A stretch of 64,000 bases of DNA from Bacteroidia bacterium (GTDB lineage Bacteria > Bacteroidota > Bacteroidia > J057). Position numbers and translations under genes: made by a program. Below are positions 8,393 to 18,310 of the stretch, in pieces (position 1 is the first letter of the stretch; each line of letters starts with the position of its first letter). The stretch spans positions 7,254,001-7,318,000 of the forward strand of contig JAWPMV010000001.1 in NCBI GenBank assembly GCA_033391075.1, read 5' to 3'. The notes under the pieces were generated by a model, which saw only the letters and a program-made list of their open reading frames with translations, made no database searches and was not told the DNA's origin.

Positions 8393-9382
8393 CTAGCTTT
8401 TCTTTTTTTCCCAGGTTCGTGAACTAATAAAAGCCAGGGGTTTGGTATAAATCAGACTGCGTTTGATCTCCTGATCATCTGGATTGATTTGCAGGGATTC
8501 CTTGAAGTAATTTTTTGCCTCCGCAAAGCGCTTATTTTTACTAGCAATCTTACCCAGAAAGTACAGGGTTTGAGCCAGGTTGTTTCCCGGGTTTTTGCGC
8601 ATGTTTGGCAATACGTAGAGTAAGTCTTCTTTGGCTTCTTTGTACTTTTTGAGATGAAAGTAAATCAGTCCTCGCATGGCTTGCCCTACCTCCAGGCCCG
8701 GGCGCATATCCATGAGTTTATCAATGGATTTCTCTGCTTTTTTATAATCGGCATGATCAAAGGAAATTCTTGCCTGGTAAAAAAGGGCTTTGATGTCATT
8801 GGGATTAAGCCTTAGCGCTGCTTCTACTTCCCTTTCTGCAGCTGCTTGTTCGTCATTTTGCAAGTGGTGCTCACACTGTTTCATATGACGTTCTACTTTG
8901 AAGCTGATGTCAGGACTGCTGGCAGCTGATGCAGTTTTTTGTTTCTGTTCGTATTTATGCTCAAGTGCTGAAAATTTTTCCTTATCCATGAGTTCACCAT
9001 GTACAACAGCATCCATGAATTCTTTTGGAGGTAGATAGCCAAAAGAATAAACGTAGGTACAGATCATCATAGGGGCGGCATAGTGAACCCCTTTGTAACG
9101 AACATGTATTTCTCCATTGTCTCCAGCAAACTTATTCCCTGTATTGTATACATCATCTGCGTACCATGATTCTGATTCCGGGTGTTTTTCGATAGTCGGT
9201 TCATGGAAACCTCTGGTAAAGTTTACGCCATATTTATAAGGTTCTGAACACCAGAAAGATAATTTGTTGAAAAACTCCGGCGGAACTTTCCCCTTGGGAT
9301 ACTCATGAGGGGCTTCGAGCCATCCAATGGCTTTAACAGGAAAAGAATAGTAATAATACTGTTTAAGATCAGGTCTATACAT
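8393..9382 (-). CDS. TPR protein with uncharacterised N-terminal domain
   Basis: The 329-residue protein has two parts. Residues 1-130 contain AIGWLEAPHEYPKGKVP, VNFTRGFHEP and YVYSFGYLPPKEFMDAV; this order of motifs resembles an uncharacterised domain common in actinobacteria (I believe DUF7919, but the number is uncertain). Residues about 165-320 are tetratricopeptide-like helical repeats (EVEAALRLNPNDIKALFYQA and similar units) that would mediate protein contacts. No signal peptide or membrane helix is present, so it is probably cytoplasmic. It is the first gene of the operon with the ACT protein and endonuclease V. Confidence 0.75.
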   Translation of the reverse strand: MYRPDLKQYYYYSFPVKAIGWLEAPHEYPKGKVPPEFFNKLSFWCSEPYKYGVNFTRGFHEPTIEKHPESESWYADDVYNTGNKFAGDNGEIHVRYKGVHYAAPMMICTYVYSFGYLPPKEFMDAVVHGELMDKEKFSALEHKYEQKQKTASAASSPDISFKVERHMKQCEHHLQNDEQAAAEREVEAALRLNPNDIKALFYQARISFDHADYKKAEKSIDKLMDMRPGLEVGQAMRGLIYFHLKKYKEAKEDLLYVLPNMRKNPGNNLAQTLYFLGKIASKNKRFAEAKNYFKESLQINPDDQEIKRSLIYTKPLAFISSRTWEKKKS

Positions 9383-9499
9383 GTGTGAATCAGATTGTGG
9401 GAGGACTGAAGGAAAGATAGCGTAAAATTAAATATTTGGAATGAAAGATGGAGCAAGAAAGTTCAAATGTAAGTTTCAAGTCTAAGCACAATGAAGTAT

Positions 9500-10705
9500 C
9501 TACAAATCTTGAAGAATTTGCTCGTATAGTTCCAGCCATTCGAAAAAATCCGGAACTAATGTGTTTGAGTATGAGCAGGCCGAATTGAATAAAGCGCACA
9601 CAGCCAGTTTACGATCCGGATCGAGAGCAATTTCACTTCGGAACTCATTTACGTAGCCACCATGATAAAGGAGGGGCTTGTCTTTATAACTCAGAAACCG
9701 GAAACCCATAGCATAATGAGAGCTGCTGACGCCCTGCCATTTATTGAAAAAGAGGTCTTTGTCTGAGGTATTGATATAGGGATGGTAAACTTCTGCCAGT
9801 ACATCCGAACTCACTACATCGGGGCGATTGCCAAATAATACCTGTATCCATGCTGCCATATCCGAGATAGAAGCATTGATTCCTCCGGCTGAAATGGCAT
9901 TGTAGTATTTAGGAGTTATGGAATCCTGAACCCAGGCTTCCTGCTTTCGATTATATTTGTGAGGGATGGCCTTGTTTCCATGCTGCTTTATGCCTTTGAT
10001 GTCAGTGGAAGCATCCTGCATACCTGCCGGACCGAGAATTTTCTGTTCGAGCAGGCTTTGGTAGGATAAACCACTGACAGAGTCCAGTACCTCCTCTATC
10101 ATGGCAAATGCCGCATTTTGGTAGGCATAATATTCGCCCGGATTTCCTTGTAGATAGACATATTTAAAATCCTCCGCTACTTCTCTCGGGCTTTTGAGGG
10201 CTTCTATTTGATTGGTGTAAATGTGTCGGGGAAAGCCTATGCTATGGGAAAGCAAATGTTGTACTTCTACTGCTTCCGTTTGTTCCCGGGTTTTGAGTTT
10301 GAAGTAGGGCAATATATCTGTTAGAGGAGTATCCCAATCCAGTTTACCTTCCTCTACCATGATGCCTGCCAATACAGCTGCAAAGGCTTTGGAAAGGCTG
10401 CCAATCCGAAAAACTGTTTCATTATCGATAGAATCAGGTCTTCCTAATTCCTTTAATCCAAAACTTTCTTCAAACCAGATGGAGGAATCTTTGACTACTA
10501 TAATAGCTGCGCCTGGACAAGCGGCATTGTTGAGCTGATTCTGGATATGGTTTCTGTAGTGTTGGAAGAATGTGGCTCTTTGTTGTAGAGAGGCATCTTC
10601 AATTTGCTCAATGAGCTGCTTTTTTTCCTGATTGACCTCCAGCCCCCCAAAAAAGGCGAGTATAATAGCAGCAAGTGCAATCCCTGAAAGAATGAAATAT
10701 CGCAT
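9500..10705 (-). CDS. Serine hydrolase, class C beta-lactamase/PBP4* family
   Basis: The 401-residue protein starts with a hydrophobic anchor or signal (residues 4-21). It has the three family motifs: SxxK at S103-L-S-K106, YxN in EYYAYQN, and an HGG near the C-terminus (LLYHGG). These build the acyl-serine active site used by D-Ala-D-Ala carboxypeptidases, esterases and class C beta-lactamases. Surrounding segments (ETVFRIGSLSKAFAAVL, GKLDWDTPL, VQHLLSHSIGFP) are typical of the periplasmic branch. The physiological substrate cannot be read; a peptidoglycan peptide or ester is likely. It lies downstream of gltD on the same strand but is separated by a repeat-rich spacer. Confidence 0.9.
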   Translation of the reverse strand: MRYFILSGIALAAIILAFFGGLEVNQEKKQLIEQIEDASLQQRATFFQHYRNHIQNQLNNAACPGAAIIVVKDSSIWFEESFGLKELGRPDSIDNETVFRIGSLSKAFAAVLAGIMVEEGKLDWDTPLTDILPYFKLKTREQTEAVEVQHLLSHSIGFPRHIYTNQIEALKSPREVAEDFKYVYLQGNPGEYYAYQNAAFAMIEEVLDSVSGLSYQSLLEQKILGPAGMQDASTDIKGIKQHGNKAIPHKYNRKQEAWVQDSITPKYYNAISAGGINASISDMAAWIQVLFGNRPDVVSSDVLAEVYHPYINTSDKDLFFNKWQGVSSSHYAMGFRFLSYKDKPLLYHGGYVNEFRSEIALDPDRKLAVCALFNSACSYSNTLVPDFFEWLELYEQILQDL

Positions 10706-10756
10706 AGGTTCCGTTCAGGGAAATTAGGGAAAAAAGGGAGTAATGCGAAGTATTTG

Positions 10757-10836
10757 AAGGTGTTAGTGTATTAGGGTGTTAGAGTGAATGTAGATTTTCG
10801 CTAATACCCTAATACTCAAACACCCTAACACCCCTC
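10757..10836. repeat. GTGTTAG-type repeat pair in intergenic spacer
   Basis: The spacer between gltD and the serine hydrolase holds a T/G-rich arm (GGTGTTAGTGTATTAGGGTG) facing an A/C-rich arm (CTAATACCCTAATAC...CACCCTAACACC) across a short loop. The two arms are degenerate inverted copies that could form a long imperfect hairpin and terminate the gltBD transcript, although there is no clean T-tract. Similar sequence occurs at other intergenic sites in the window. Confidence 0.55.
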
Positions 10837-12290
10837 TACGCAAGCTGCGTAAGAGACTCCTGCTTGGAAGGCAAACTGCTACTGCCGGAAAGATAGATAT
10901 CCACGGCTCTGGCAGCTTCTCTTCCTTCGGAAATGGCCCAGACAACCAGAGATTGTCCTCTTCTCATGTCACCAGCAGAGAAAACACCTTTTACAGATGT
11001 TTGGTAAAAGTCTGTGCTGACATTACCTCTTTTGTCCAGTTCTACTCCCAGTTTTTCGAGTAGACCTTCTTTCTGAGGGTTGAGAAAGCCAACTGCCAAG
11101 AGTGCGAGATCACAAGGGAGAACTTTCTCTGTTCCTTCAATTTCTTTGAATTCGCGACTACCGGGTTTCCACTCAATTTCGACCGTACGCAAAGCTTTGA
11201 CATGACCCTTTTCGTCTCCGATAAATTCTTTGCTGAGTATGGCCCAACTTCTATCGCATCCTTCATCATGAGAAGAGGAAGTTCTAAGAACCATCGGCCA
11301 AAGAGGCCAGGGATTGTCCTCAGAACGATTGAGAGGGGGCTTGCTCAGGAGTTCTATTTGGGTGATGGACTTTGCACCGTGACGATTGGATGTCCCTACG
11401 CAGTCCGAACCGGTATCTCCTCCTCCAATGACCACGACATGCTTATCGGCAGCAGATATTTCTCCCAGTTCTTCTGTCCATTCCCCGGATACTTTTTTAT
11501 TCTGGCGCGTGAGGAATTCCATAGCAGCATGGATTCCTGTCAATTCCCTACCGGGAATGGGAAGATCACGAGGGATGGTTGAACCGCCACAAAGGAGTAC
11601 GGCATCGAAATCTTCTTTCAGGCTTTCTATGGAAACATCAACACCTACATTGGTATTGCATTGAAATAGTATGCCGCTTTCTTCCATCAATTTGATCCTT
11701 CTTTCTACTACCCATTTCTCCAACTTGAAATCCGGAATCCCATATCTCAGAAGTCCGCCCGGAGAAGCAGCTCTCTCAAAGACAGTAACTGCATGGCCCG
11801 CTTTTCTCAATTGAGCTGCTGCTGCCAATCCTGCCGGCCCGGAACCTATCACTGCGGTCTTTTTTCCACTTTCTGTGACTTCAATGGGCTTTACCAAATC
11901 CAGTTCAAAGGCTTTTTCAATGATGGATTTCTCAATATGCTCTATAGCTACCGGATCTTTATTGATTCCCAACACACAAGAGCCTTCACAAGGGGCCGGA
12001 CATATCCTCCCGGTAAATTCGGGGAAATTATTTGTGGAGGAAAGGATGGAGTAAGCTAACTCCCAATTGCCTTCATAAACTGCGTCATTGAACTCAGGGA
12101 TATTATTTCCCAGGGGACAACCGCTATGGCAGAAAGGGACTCCACAGTCCATACATCTTGCTGCCTGTTTAAGGGTATTTTCTTCCGGAAATTCTTTATA
12201 GAATTCCTGGTAGTTTTTGATCCGTTCTTCGGGTTTCTCCTGCCTGGGGAGTTCCCGGCCAAATTCCATAAAACCTGTTGGCTTACCCAT
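10836..12290 (-). CDS. gltD: Glutamate synthase small subunit (NADPH)
   Basis: This 484-residue flavoprotein passes electrons from NADPH to the large subunit GltB, which makes glutamate from 2-oxoglutarate and glutamine. The N-terminal Fe-S domain has C46, C49, C54 and C58 (CMDCGVPFCHSGCP) and C97, C101 and C105 (CPAPCEGSC), ligands of the two 4Fe-4S clusters. The FAD motif is VIGSGPAGLAAA (about 147) and the NADPH motif VVIGGGDTGSDC (about 286), ending with the GVFSAGDMRRGQSLVVWAI block. It begins four bases after the gltB stop, so the two subunits are co-translated. Length is normal for the family. Confidence 0.97.
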   Translation of the reverse strand: MGKPTGFMEFGRELPRQEKPEERIKNYQEFYKEFPEENTLKQAARCMDCGVPFCHSGCPLGNNIPEFNDAVYEGNWELAYSILSSTNNFPEFTGRICPAPCEGSCVLGINKDPVAIEHIEKSIIEKAFELDLVKPIEVTESGKKTAVIGSGPAGLAAAAQLRKAGHAVTVFERAASPGGLLRYGIPDFKLEKWVVERRIKLMEESGILFQCNTNVGVDVSIESLKEDFDAVLLCGGSTIPRDLPIPGRELTGIHAAMEFLTRQNKKVSGEWTEELGEISAADKHVVVIGGGDTGSDCVGTSNRHGAKSITQIELLSKPPLNRSEDNPWPLWPMVLRTSSSHDEGCDRSWAILSKEFIGDEKGHVKALRTVEIEWKPGSREFKEIEGTEKVLPCDLALLAVGFLNPQKEGLLEKLGVELDKRGNVSTDFYQTSVKGVFSAGDMRRGQSLVVWAISEGREAARAVDIYLSGSSSLPSKQESLTQLA

Positions 12291-12294
12291 TTTT

Positions 12295-15200
12295 CTAGCT
12301 TACTTTTTGAAAACTTCCGTTGTTGCCGGCATTTAATACGGCCTTGTAATCTCTTGGCATCACTTTGACAAAGTGTCTGAATGCTTCTTCCCAATCTGTG
12401 ATGAGCTTTAGGGCTCTTCGACTGCCGGTGAAGGTATAATGCTTGTCGATCATAGATTTCAATAGTTCTTTATCCTCAAAGGATAAGGGATCCAGATCAA
12501 CGAGTTCTTTATTGCAATTGACTTCGAAATTATTATCCGGGTCATAGATAAAGGCAGTACCCCCACTCATTCCTGCGGCGAAGTTTCTACCTGTTTTTCC
12601 TAAAATGATGGCTACTCCTCCGGTCATGTATTCGCAACCGTGATCCCCAACTCCTTCAACTACGGCTTTTACCCCACTATTTCTCACACAGAATCTTTCG
12701 CCAGCAATCCCTCTGATAAATGCTTCTCCACTAGTGGCTCCATAAAAGGCTACATTTCCAATCAGGATATTTTTAGAAGGCTCAAAAGGAGATATTTTGG
12801 GAGGGTAGACGATGATTTGGGAGCCTGATAATCCTTTGCCCAGATAATCATTGGCTTCACCTTCCAGTTCAAATCGAATTCCCTTAGCTGAGAAGGCGGC
12901 GAAGCTCTGGCCAGCAGAGCCATAAAATTTGTAGTGGAGGGTCGCCTCTTTCAGCCCTTTATCCTTAAATCTTTTACTGATTTCATTGGAAAGCATAGTT
13001 CCAACGGCCCGATCTGTATTCTCAATCTCAAAGCTTTCAAAAATTGGATTAAGAGATTCCATGGCAGGAATTGCCTTCTCGATCAACTGATGATCCAGAA
13101 TATGGGCCAATCCGTGGTCCTGCTCGGTGCTTTTATAGAGTCCTGTCTGGTCAGGATTGGGTTCTTTGTATAAAACCGGGCTTAGGTCAAGTGTTCTAGC
13201 TTTCCAATTGCTGATGTTATCACGCATTTTCAGCACATCCGCCTGTCCGACCATTTCATCTACCGAACGGAAGCCCAACATGGCCATGTGCTCACGAAAA
13301 TCTATGGCGAGGAAGGTGAAGAAATTGATTACATCTTCCGGTTTACCTGTAAAGAGTTTTCTCAGATTTGGGTCCTGAGTTGCTACGCCGACAGGGCAGG
13401 TATTGAGATGGCATTTGCGCATCATGATACAACCTTCGACGATAAGTGCAGCGGTAGCAACGCCCCATTCTTCAGCACCCAACAGAGTCGCGATGGCAAT
13501 ATCTCTTCCAGTACGTATTTGTCCGTCCGTTTGGATACGGACACGACTTCTCAATTTGTTTTTGACCAGGGTTTGGTGAGCTTCTGCGAGACCAAGTTCC
13601 CAGGGAAGTCCTGCATGGCGAACAGAACTGAGGGGAGAGGCACCGGTTCCCCCATCATGTCCGGAAATGAGGATATGATCGGCATGTGCTTTTGCAACTC
13701 CGGCTGCAATGGTTCCAACCCCCGCTTCAGAAACCAGTTTTACACTGATTCTGGCAGCGCGATTGGCATTTTTTAGGTCAAAGATGAGTTGGGCCAGGTC
13801 TTCTATAGAATAGATATCATGGTGGGGTGGGGGGGAAATGAGGCCTACACCGGGAGTAGCATGCCGGACTCTTCCAATCCAGGCATCAACTTTATGACCG
13901 GGCAGTTGGCCGCCTTCTCCGGGCTTTGCCCCCTGGGCCATTTTGATTTGGAGTTCCTCCGCATTGCTCAGGTAAAATGAGGTAACCCCGAAACGTCCGG
14001 AAGCTACCTGTTTGATAGCCGATCGTTCCCAATCTCCATTGCTTTTTCTTTGAAAACGAATGGGGTCCTCTCCGCCTTCTCCGCTATTGCTTTTAGCGCC
14101 TATGCGGTTCATGGCGATGGCAAGTGTGCTGTGAGCTTCGTGTGAGATAGATCCAAAGGACATGGCGCCTGTGGCGAAGCGCTTCATGATGTCCTCTACT
14201 GATTCGACTTCTTCTATAGGAACAGCTGTCCTTTCCGTAAAATCCAGCAAACTTCTCAGCGTAATCGCCTTCTCCATCTGCTGATTGATCTTATTTGCGT
14301 ATTTCTTATAAAGCTGGTAGTCGTTCTTTTTACTGGAATGCTGGAGTAAATGAATGGTTTCCGGATTAAAAAGGTGGGCTTCGCCCATTCTTTTCCACTG
14401 ATATACTCCCCCTACTTCCAGACGAGGAAGCGGTACAGGAGCTTGTGGATAGGCCAGTTTATGGCGAACCAGAATTTCTTTTGCCAACTCTTCAAAGCCC
14501 AAGCCCGATATTCTGGATATGCTACCACTGAAACAAGTATCTACCACTTCTTTATGCAATCCCAGGATTTCGAATATTTGAGCTCCGTGGTAGGACTGGA
14601 GGGTAGAGATTCCCATTTTTGAAAAGACTTTGAGGAGCCCTTTCTGGATCGCATTTGTATAATTTTTATGAAGTTGTTTCTCAGAATATCCTTTGAATGC
14701 AGGATGGGTCTTTTGTAAATGGCTGAGGCTATCAAAAGCCAAATAAGGATTGACGGCGATACTTCCGTATCCAATCAATGTAGCGAAGTGATGGACTTCC
14801 CGCACATCCGCACTTTCGACAATCAAGGCTGTTACGTGCCGGATATTTTCTTTGATCAGGTAATGATGAATAGCTGCTGCTGCCATCAAAGCAGGAACCG
14901 GAGCTTTTTTCTCTCCCGCTTTCCGATCACTCATGATGAGGATATTGGCTCCTCTTTTTAAGGCATCATGGGCTTCTTTACAGATGCGTTTTATGGCATC
15001 TTCCAGCTTTTCATCCAATCCAAAGACCAAATCCACCGTTCTGGCCATGTAGTCTCTGTGATTGATATGCCTGATTTTATGTAGGTCAGAGTTACTAAGT
15101 ACGGGATTGTTGATAGCAATGTGTTTACACTGCTGAGGCGTTTCTGCCAGGACATTTTTTGCACCTCCAATCCAGGTTTGCAATGACATCACCATCTTTT

Positions 15201-16842
15201 CGCGTATGGGATCGATGGGAGGATTACTTACCTGGGCGAACAATTGCTTGAAGTAATTGCTGATGTGTTGACTTTGGTCAGAAAGGGCAGCCAGGGGCGT
15301 GTCAGATCCCATCGAACCGATAGGTTCTTTCCCTGCTTTCCCCATAGGTCCCAGGACAACTTTGAGTTCTTCGGAGGTGATACCAAAGAGTTGTTGTTGC
15401 TGAAGAATATCTCCTTTGAAAGGAGCATATGGTTCTTTGTGATTTTGCTTAGGGAGGTTGGCGAGGGTTTCCTTATGCTCATCCAACCATTCCTGGTAAG
15501 GTTTTCTGGAGCAGATATCCGCTTTGAGTTCTTCATCGCTAATGATCCTTCCCTGAGAAAGGTCCGCTACAAATATTTTTCCAGGCTGCAGCCTGCCTTT
15601 TTTTATCACCTTCTCCGGATCCAGTTTCAGAGCACCTGCTTCTGAGGACATGATGAGTCTATCATCACTGGTTACGGCATATCGGGAAGGTCTGAGACCA
15701 TTTCTGTCAAGGGTGGCTCCAACGATATTTCCATCTGTAAAGCAAATAGAAGCGGGGCCATCCCAGGGTTCCATCAATGTCGCATGGTATTCGTAAAAGG
15801 CTTTTCGAACCGGATCCATCTGTTCATTTCCTTGCCAGGCTTCCGGAATGAGCATCATCATCACATGTGGAAGGGAGCGCCCACTCATCACCAGGAATTC
15901 GACAATGCTGTCCAGATTTCTGGAGTCAGATTGTTTGGGATCACATATGGGCTGCATAGCGGCCATTTCCTCCCGGGTAAAGAGCGGAGATTCCATCAGG
16001 AATTCTTTTGCCTTCATCCAGTTTACATTTCCCTTGATGGTATTGATCTCACCATTATGGGCGATATAGCGAAAAGGTTGGGCCAGGCGCCATTTAGGAA
16101 AGGTATTGGTAGAAAAGCGGGAATGAACCAGAGCCAAAGCTGATTCTACTCTTTCATCCTGTAAGTCAGGGAAATAAGCTCCTACCTGATCCGTACGAAA
16201 TTGCCCCTTATATATGATGGTTTTGTAGGAAATGGAGGCGATATAAAAATCATCGCCTATATTTTCTATACTTCTATTGATTGTATGTGAGGCTACTCTT
16301 CTGAGGATGAATAGCTTTCTTTCCAGTGTCTCTTTATCCCAAGTTTCTTGTCCTTTGAGGAAAAGATGTTCGATTTGGGGTTCCTTTTCGAGTGCTGAAG
16401 CCCCAATCTGAGCTTCTTCTGCCAAGGTAGGTAGCTTGCGATAGGCAAGTAAACTAAATCCCAGTTCCTGCAAGGTCTTATTGAGAATCAATCGCGCTTC
16501 CTCTCTTTGTTCCTGATCTTTGGGAAAGAAAATGACTCCAACACCATATTTACCAAATTCCGGTAGATGAAATTCCATTTCAACAGATAGTTCCCGGAAA
16601 AATCTGTCCGGAACCTGGATGAGGATACCGGCTCCATCTCCAGTTTGGGGGTCATATCCACAGGCTCCTCTATGCTCCATATTTTCGAGCATGAGTAAAG
16701 CATCTGCAACGTTTTGGTGTGATTTCTCTCCCTTCAGATGGGCTACAAAACCAATTCCACATGCATCATGTTCGAAAGACGGATGGTAGAGAGAATGTTC
16801 AGGATTGTTGGAGACTGTAAGTCCGCGTTGATCACTAGTCAT
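12295..16842 (-). CDS. gltB: Glutamate synthase large subunit
   Basis: The 1515-residue enzyme has the full GOGAT order: an N-terminal glutamine amidotransferase domain whose catalytic Cys28 (EHDACGIGF) becomes N-terminal after removal of a 27-residue propeptide; the central domain; the FMN synthase domain with GHDGGTGASPLSS; a 3Fe-4S cluster at C1138, C1144 and C1149 (CIMMRKCHLNTCPVG); and a C-terminal GXGXG beta-helix. Ammonia released from glutamine is channelled to 2-oxoglutarate. It leads the gltB-gltD operon and is divergently separated from nothing, since glnA upstream runs the same way with its own terminator between. The ATG at 16842 gives a propeptide of ordinary length. Confidence 0.97.
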   Translation of the reverse strand: MTSDQRGLTVSNNPEHSLYHPSFEHDACGIGFVAHLKGEKSHQNVADALLMLENMEHRGACGYDPQTGDGAGILIQVPDRFFRELSVEMEFHLPEFGKYGVGVIFFPKDQEQREEARLILNKTLQELGFSLLAYRKLPTLAEEAQIGASALEKEPQIEHLFLKGQETWDKETLERKLFILRRVASHTINRSIENIGDDFYIASISYKTIIYKGQFRTDQVGAYFPDLQDERVESALALVHSRFSTNTFPKWRLAQPFRYIAHNGEINTIKGNVNWMKAKEFLMESPLFTREEMAAMQPICDPKQSDSRNLDSIVEFLVMSGRSLPHVMMMLIPEAWQGNEQMDPVRKAFYEYHATLMEPWDGPASICFTDGNIVGATLDRNGLRPSRYAVTSDDRLIMSSEAGALKLDPEKVIKKGRLQPGKIFVADLSQGRIISDEELKADICSRKPYQEWLDEHKETLANLPKQNHKEPYAPFKGDILQQQQLFGITSEELKVVLGPMGKAGKEPIGSMGSDTPLAALSDQSQHISNYFKQLFAQVSNPPIDPIREKMVMSLQTWIGGAKNVLAETPQQCKHIAINNPVLSNSDLHKIRHINHRDYMARTVDLVFGLDEKLEDAIKRICKEAHDALKRGANILIMSDRKAGEKKAPVPALMAAAAIHHYLIKENIRHVTALIVESADVREVHHFATLIGYGSIAVNPYLAFDSLSHLQKTHPAFKGYSEKQLHKNYTNAIQKGLLKVFSKMGISTLQSYHGAQIFEILGLHKEVVDTCFSGSISRISGLGFEELAKEILVRHKLAYPQAPVPLPRLEVGGVYQWKRMGEAHLFNPETIHLLQHSSKKNDYQLYKKYANKINQQMEKAITLRSLLDFTERTAVPIEEVESVEDIMKRFATGAMSFGSISHEAHSTLAIAMNRIGAKSNSGEGGEDPIRFQRKSNGDWERSAIKQVASGRFGVTSFYLSNAEELQIKMAQGAKPGEGGQLPGHKVDAWIGRVRHATPGVGLISPPPHHDIYSIEDLAQLIFDLKNANRAARISVKLVSEAGVGTIAAGVAKAHADHILISGHDGGTGASPLSSVRHAGLPWELGLAEAHQTLVKNKLRSRVRIQTDGQIRTGRDIAIATLLGAEEWGVATAALIVEGCIMMRKCHLNTCPVGVATQDPNLRKLFTGKPEDVINFFTFLAIDFREHMAMLGFRSVDEMVGQADVLKMRDNISNWKARTLDLSPVLYKEPNPDQTGLYKSTEQDHGLAHILDHQLIEKAIPAMESLNPIFESFEIENTDRAVGTMLSNEISKRFKDKGLKEATLHYKFYGSAGQSFAAFSAKGIRFELEGEANDYLGKGLSGSQIIVYPPKISPFEPSKNILIGNVAFYGATSGEAFIRGIAGERFCVRNSGVKAVVEGVGDHGCEYMTGGVAIILGKTGRNFAAGMSGGTAFIYDPDNNFEVNCNKELVDLDPLSFEDKELLKSMIDKHYTFTGSRRALKLITDWEEAFRHFVKVMPRDYKAVLNAGNNGSFQKVS

Positions 16843-17169
16843 TGCTTCAGATTTGGATATCAGTCAGCCGGTCACTTTCTGAAAAGTTCAAAAAGCGTTA
16901 TGTCTCCACGGAGGAGATCAAAAAAATACCGGATATCTCTGGAGCCTCCGGTCTGTTCTAAATGGGATTTGGGATGAAAATCTTTTAGAGCAAGGAGGCT
17001 CGTAGACCTTATGTTACCTTTGCAAATGCTAATTTATAAAAAAAATACTAAATATTTAAATTATTAATAAAAATGAGTGCATGATATTGTGAAATATGTA
17101 ATGATTATTAAGGCTTTTTTAATTCTTTTCATAGCCTTTTGGATTTACAGGCTTGGGAAGTGAAGCCAT
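16843..17169. other. gltB upstream region
   Basis: No gene is seen. Reading toward gltB, an AT-rich block (17030-17100) precedes TTAGCATTTGC at about 17020-17030, which is close to but one base longer than the Bacteroidota -7 consensus TAnnTTTG. Between it and the start lies an untranslated leader of about 170 bases containing an 8-bp inverted repeat (GAGCCTCC at 16942 and GGAGGCTC at 16994). A structured leader regulating gltBD is possible but unproven. Confidence 0.35.
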
Positions 17170-17196
17170 AAAAAAAGGCCCTCCTTGCGGAGAGCC
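17170..17196 (-). terminator. Rho-independent terminator after glnA
   Basis: On the minus strand GGCTCTCC-GCAA-GGAGGGCC forms a strong stem with one internal mismatch and is followed by seven T residues. It ends the glnA transcript about 40 bases after the stop codon and isolates it from gltBD. Confidence 0.85.
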
Positions 17197-17236
17197 TGAT
17201 ATACTTAAAGATGGTTTTCTTTCTAAAGCATCAGAA

Positions 17237-18250
17237 CTATGCTTTGCTAACTGTTCTGATGATAGCCGCAGCAACTTTGTAAGGATCTGCTGCTGAATTT
17301 GGACGACGGTCTTCCAACCATCCTTTCCAGTCATTTTCTACTGTGGCAATTGGAATACGGATAGAAGCTCCACGGTCAGAAATTCCATAGCTAAACTTAT
17401 CGATAGCCTGGGTTTCGTGCAATCCTGTCAGACGAAGGTGATTTTCAGCACCGTAAACGTCGATACATCTTTGGATCGCTTCATCAGATGCAAAAGATTC
17501 ACATATTCTGTCATAATCTTCTTTCTTACCGCTAGTACGTAGCAGGGTATTAGAGAAGTTTGCATGCATTCCGCTTCCATTCCAGTCTCCCGATACCGGC
17601 TTACAGTGCCAGTTGATGCTGATGCCATATTTTTCAGCAGTTCTTTCCAGCATGAAACGAGCAACCCAGATTTGATCACCTGCTTCTCTTGCTCCTTTTG
17701 CAAAAATTTGGAACTCCCACTGACCTGCAGCAACCTCTGCATTTATTCCTTCTACATTGAGACCTGCTTCAAGGGTAGAATCAAGATGCTCTTCTACAAT
17801 TTCCCTTCCATGTGCATTAGAAGCACCTACACTACAATAGTAAGGTCCTTGTGGTTCCGGATATCCATTTTCTGGAAAGCCTAAAGGCTTATTGGTTTCA
17901 TTGTCCCAAAGAAAATATTCTTGCTCAAATCCAAACCAGAAATCGTCATTGTCATCGTCTCCGATAGTAGCTCTTCCATTCGTAGAATGAGGAGTACCAT
18001 CTGCATTTAGTACTTCAGTCATTACCAGGAATCCATTATTGCGGTCCGGATCCGGGAAGATTGCAACGGGCTTAAGTAGACAGTCCGAAGAGCCCCCTTC
18101 GGCTTGTTGTGTTGAACTTCCATCGAAAGACCACATTGGGCAATCTTCCAATTTGCCACTAAAGTCTTTTAGGATCTTGGTTTTGCTTCTTAAACCTTGA
18201 GTAGGCATTGAACCATCAAGCCATATGTACTCTAGTTTGGATTTTGTCAT
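17237..18250 (-). CDS. glnA: Glutamine synthetase, type II (eukaryotic-like)
   Basis: The 337-residue enzyme condenses glutamate and ammonia to glutamine using ATP. Its length and motifs match GSII rather than the 450-residue GSI or 700-residue GSIII: MWSFDGSSTQQA, FGFEQEYFLWD, GPYYCSVGAS, GINAEVAAGQWEFQI (metal-binding glutamates), SGDWNGSGMHANFS, LTGLHETQAIDKFSYGISDRGASIRIP and EDRRPNSAADPY. GSII enzymes are decameric and lack the GSI adenylylation tyrosine, so control is probably transcriptional or by feedback. It has its own promoter-like sequence and terminator and lies beside gltBD and the ammonium transporter. Confidence 0.96.
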   Translation of the reverse strand: MTKSKLEYIWLDGSMPTQGLRSKTKILKDFSGKLEDCPMWSFDGSSTQQAEGGSSDCLLKPVAIFPDPDRNNGFLVMTEVLNADGTPHSTNGRATIGDDDNDDFWFGFEQEYFLWDNETNKPLGFPENGYPEPQGPYYCSVGASNAHGREIVEEHLDSTLEAGLNVEGINAEVAAGQWEFQIFAKGAREAGDQIWVARFMLERTAEKYGISINWHCKPVSGDWNGSGMHANFSNTLLRTSGKKEDYDRICESFASDEAIQRCIDVYGAENHLRLTGLHETQAIDKFSYGISDRGASIRIPIATVENDWKGWLEDRRPNSAADPYKVAAAIIRTVSKA

Positions 18251-18278
18251 TTTTGAATAAATTTAAATTATGGGACTT

Positions 18279-18310
18279 CAAATTTAACAGATTTATAAAA
18301 TAAATGTCAA
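18279..18310 (-). promoter_or_regulatory. Promoter candidate for glnA
   Basis: On the minus strand TTGACA (18310-18305) is followed by TAAATTTG (18286-18279), an exact match to the Bacteroidota -7 consensus TAnnTTTG with the usual 21-base gap from the TTG. Transcription would start near 18272 and give a leader of about 22 bases before the ATG at 18250. Confidence 0.6.

Noticed and set aside
16843-17030. Glutamine riboswitch before gltB
   Set aside because: Only one long-range 8-bp inverted repeat is visible; I cannot match the conserved core of a known class.
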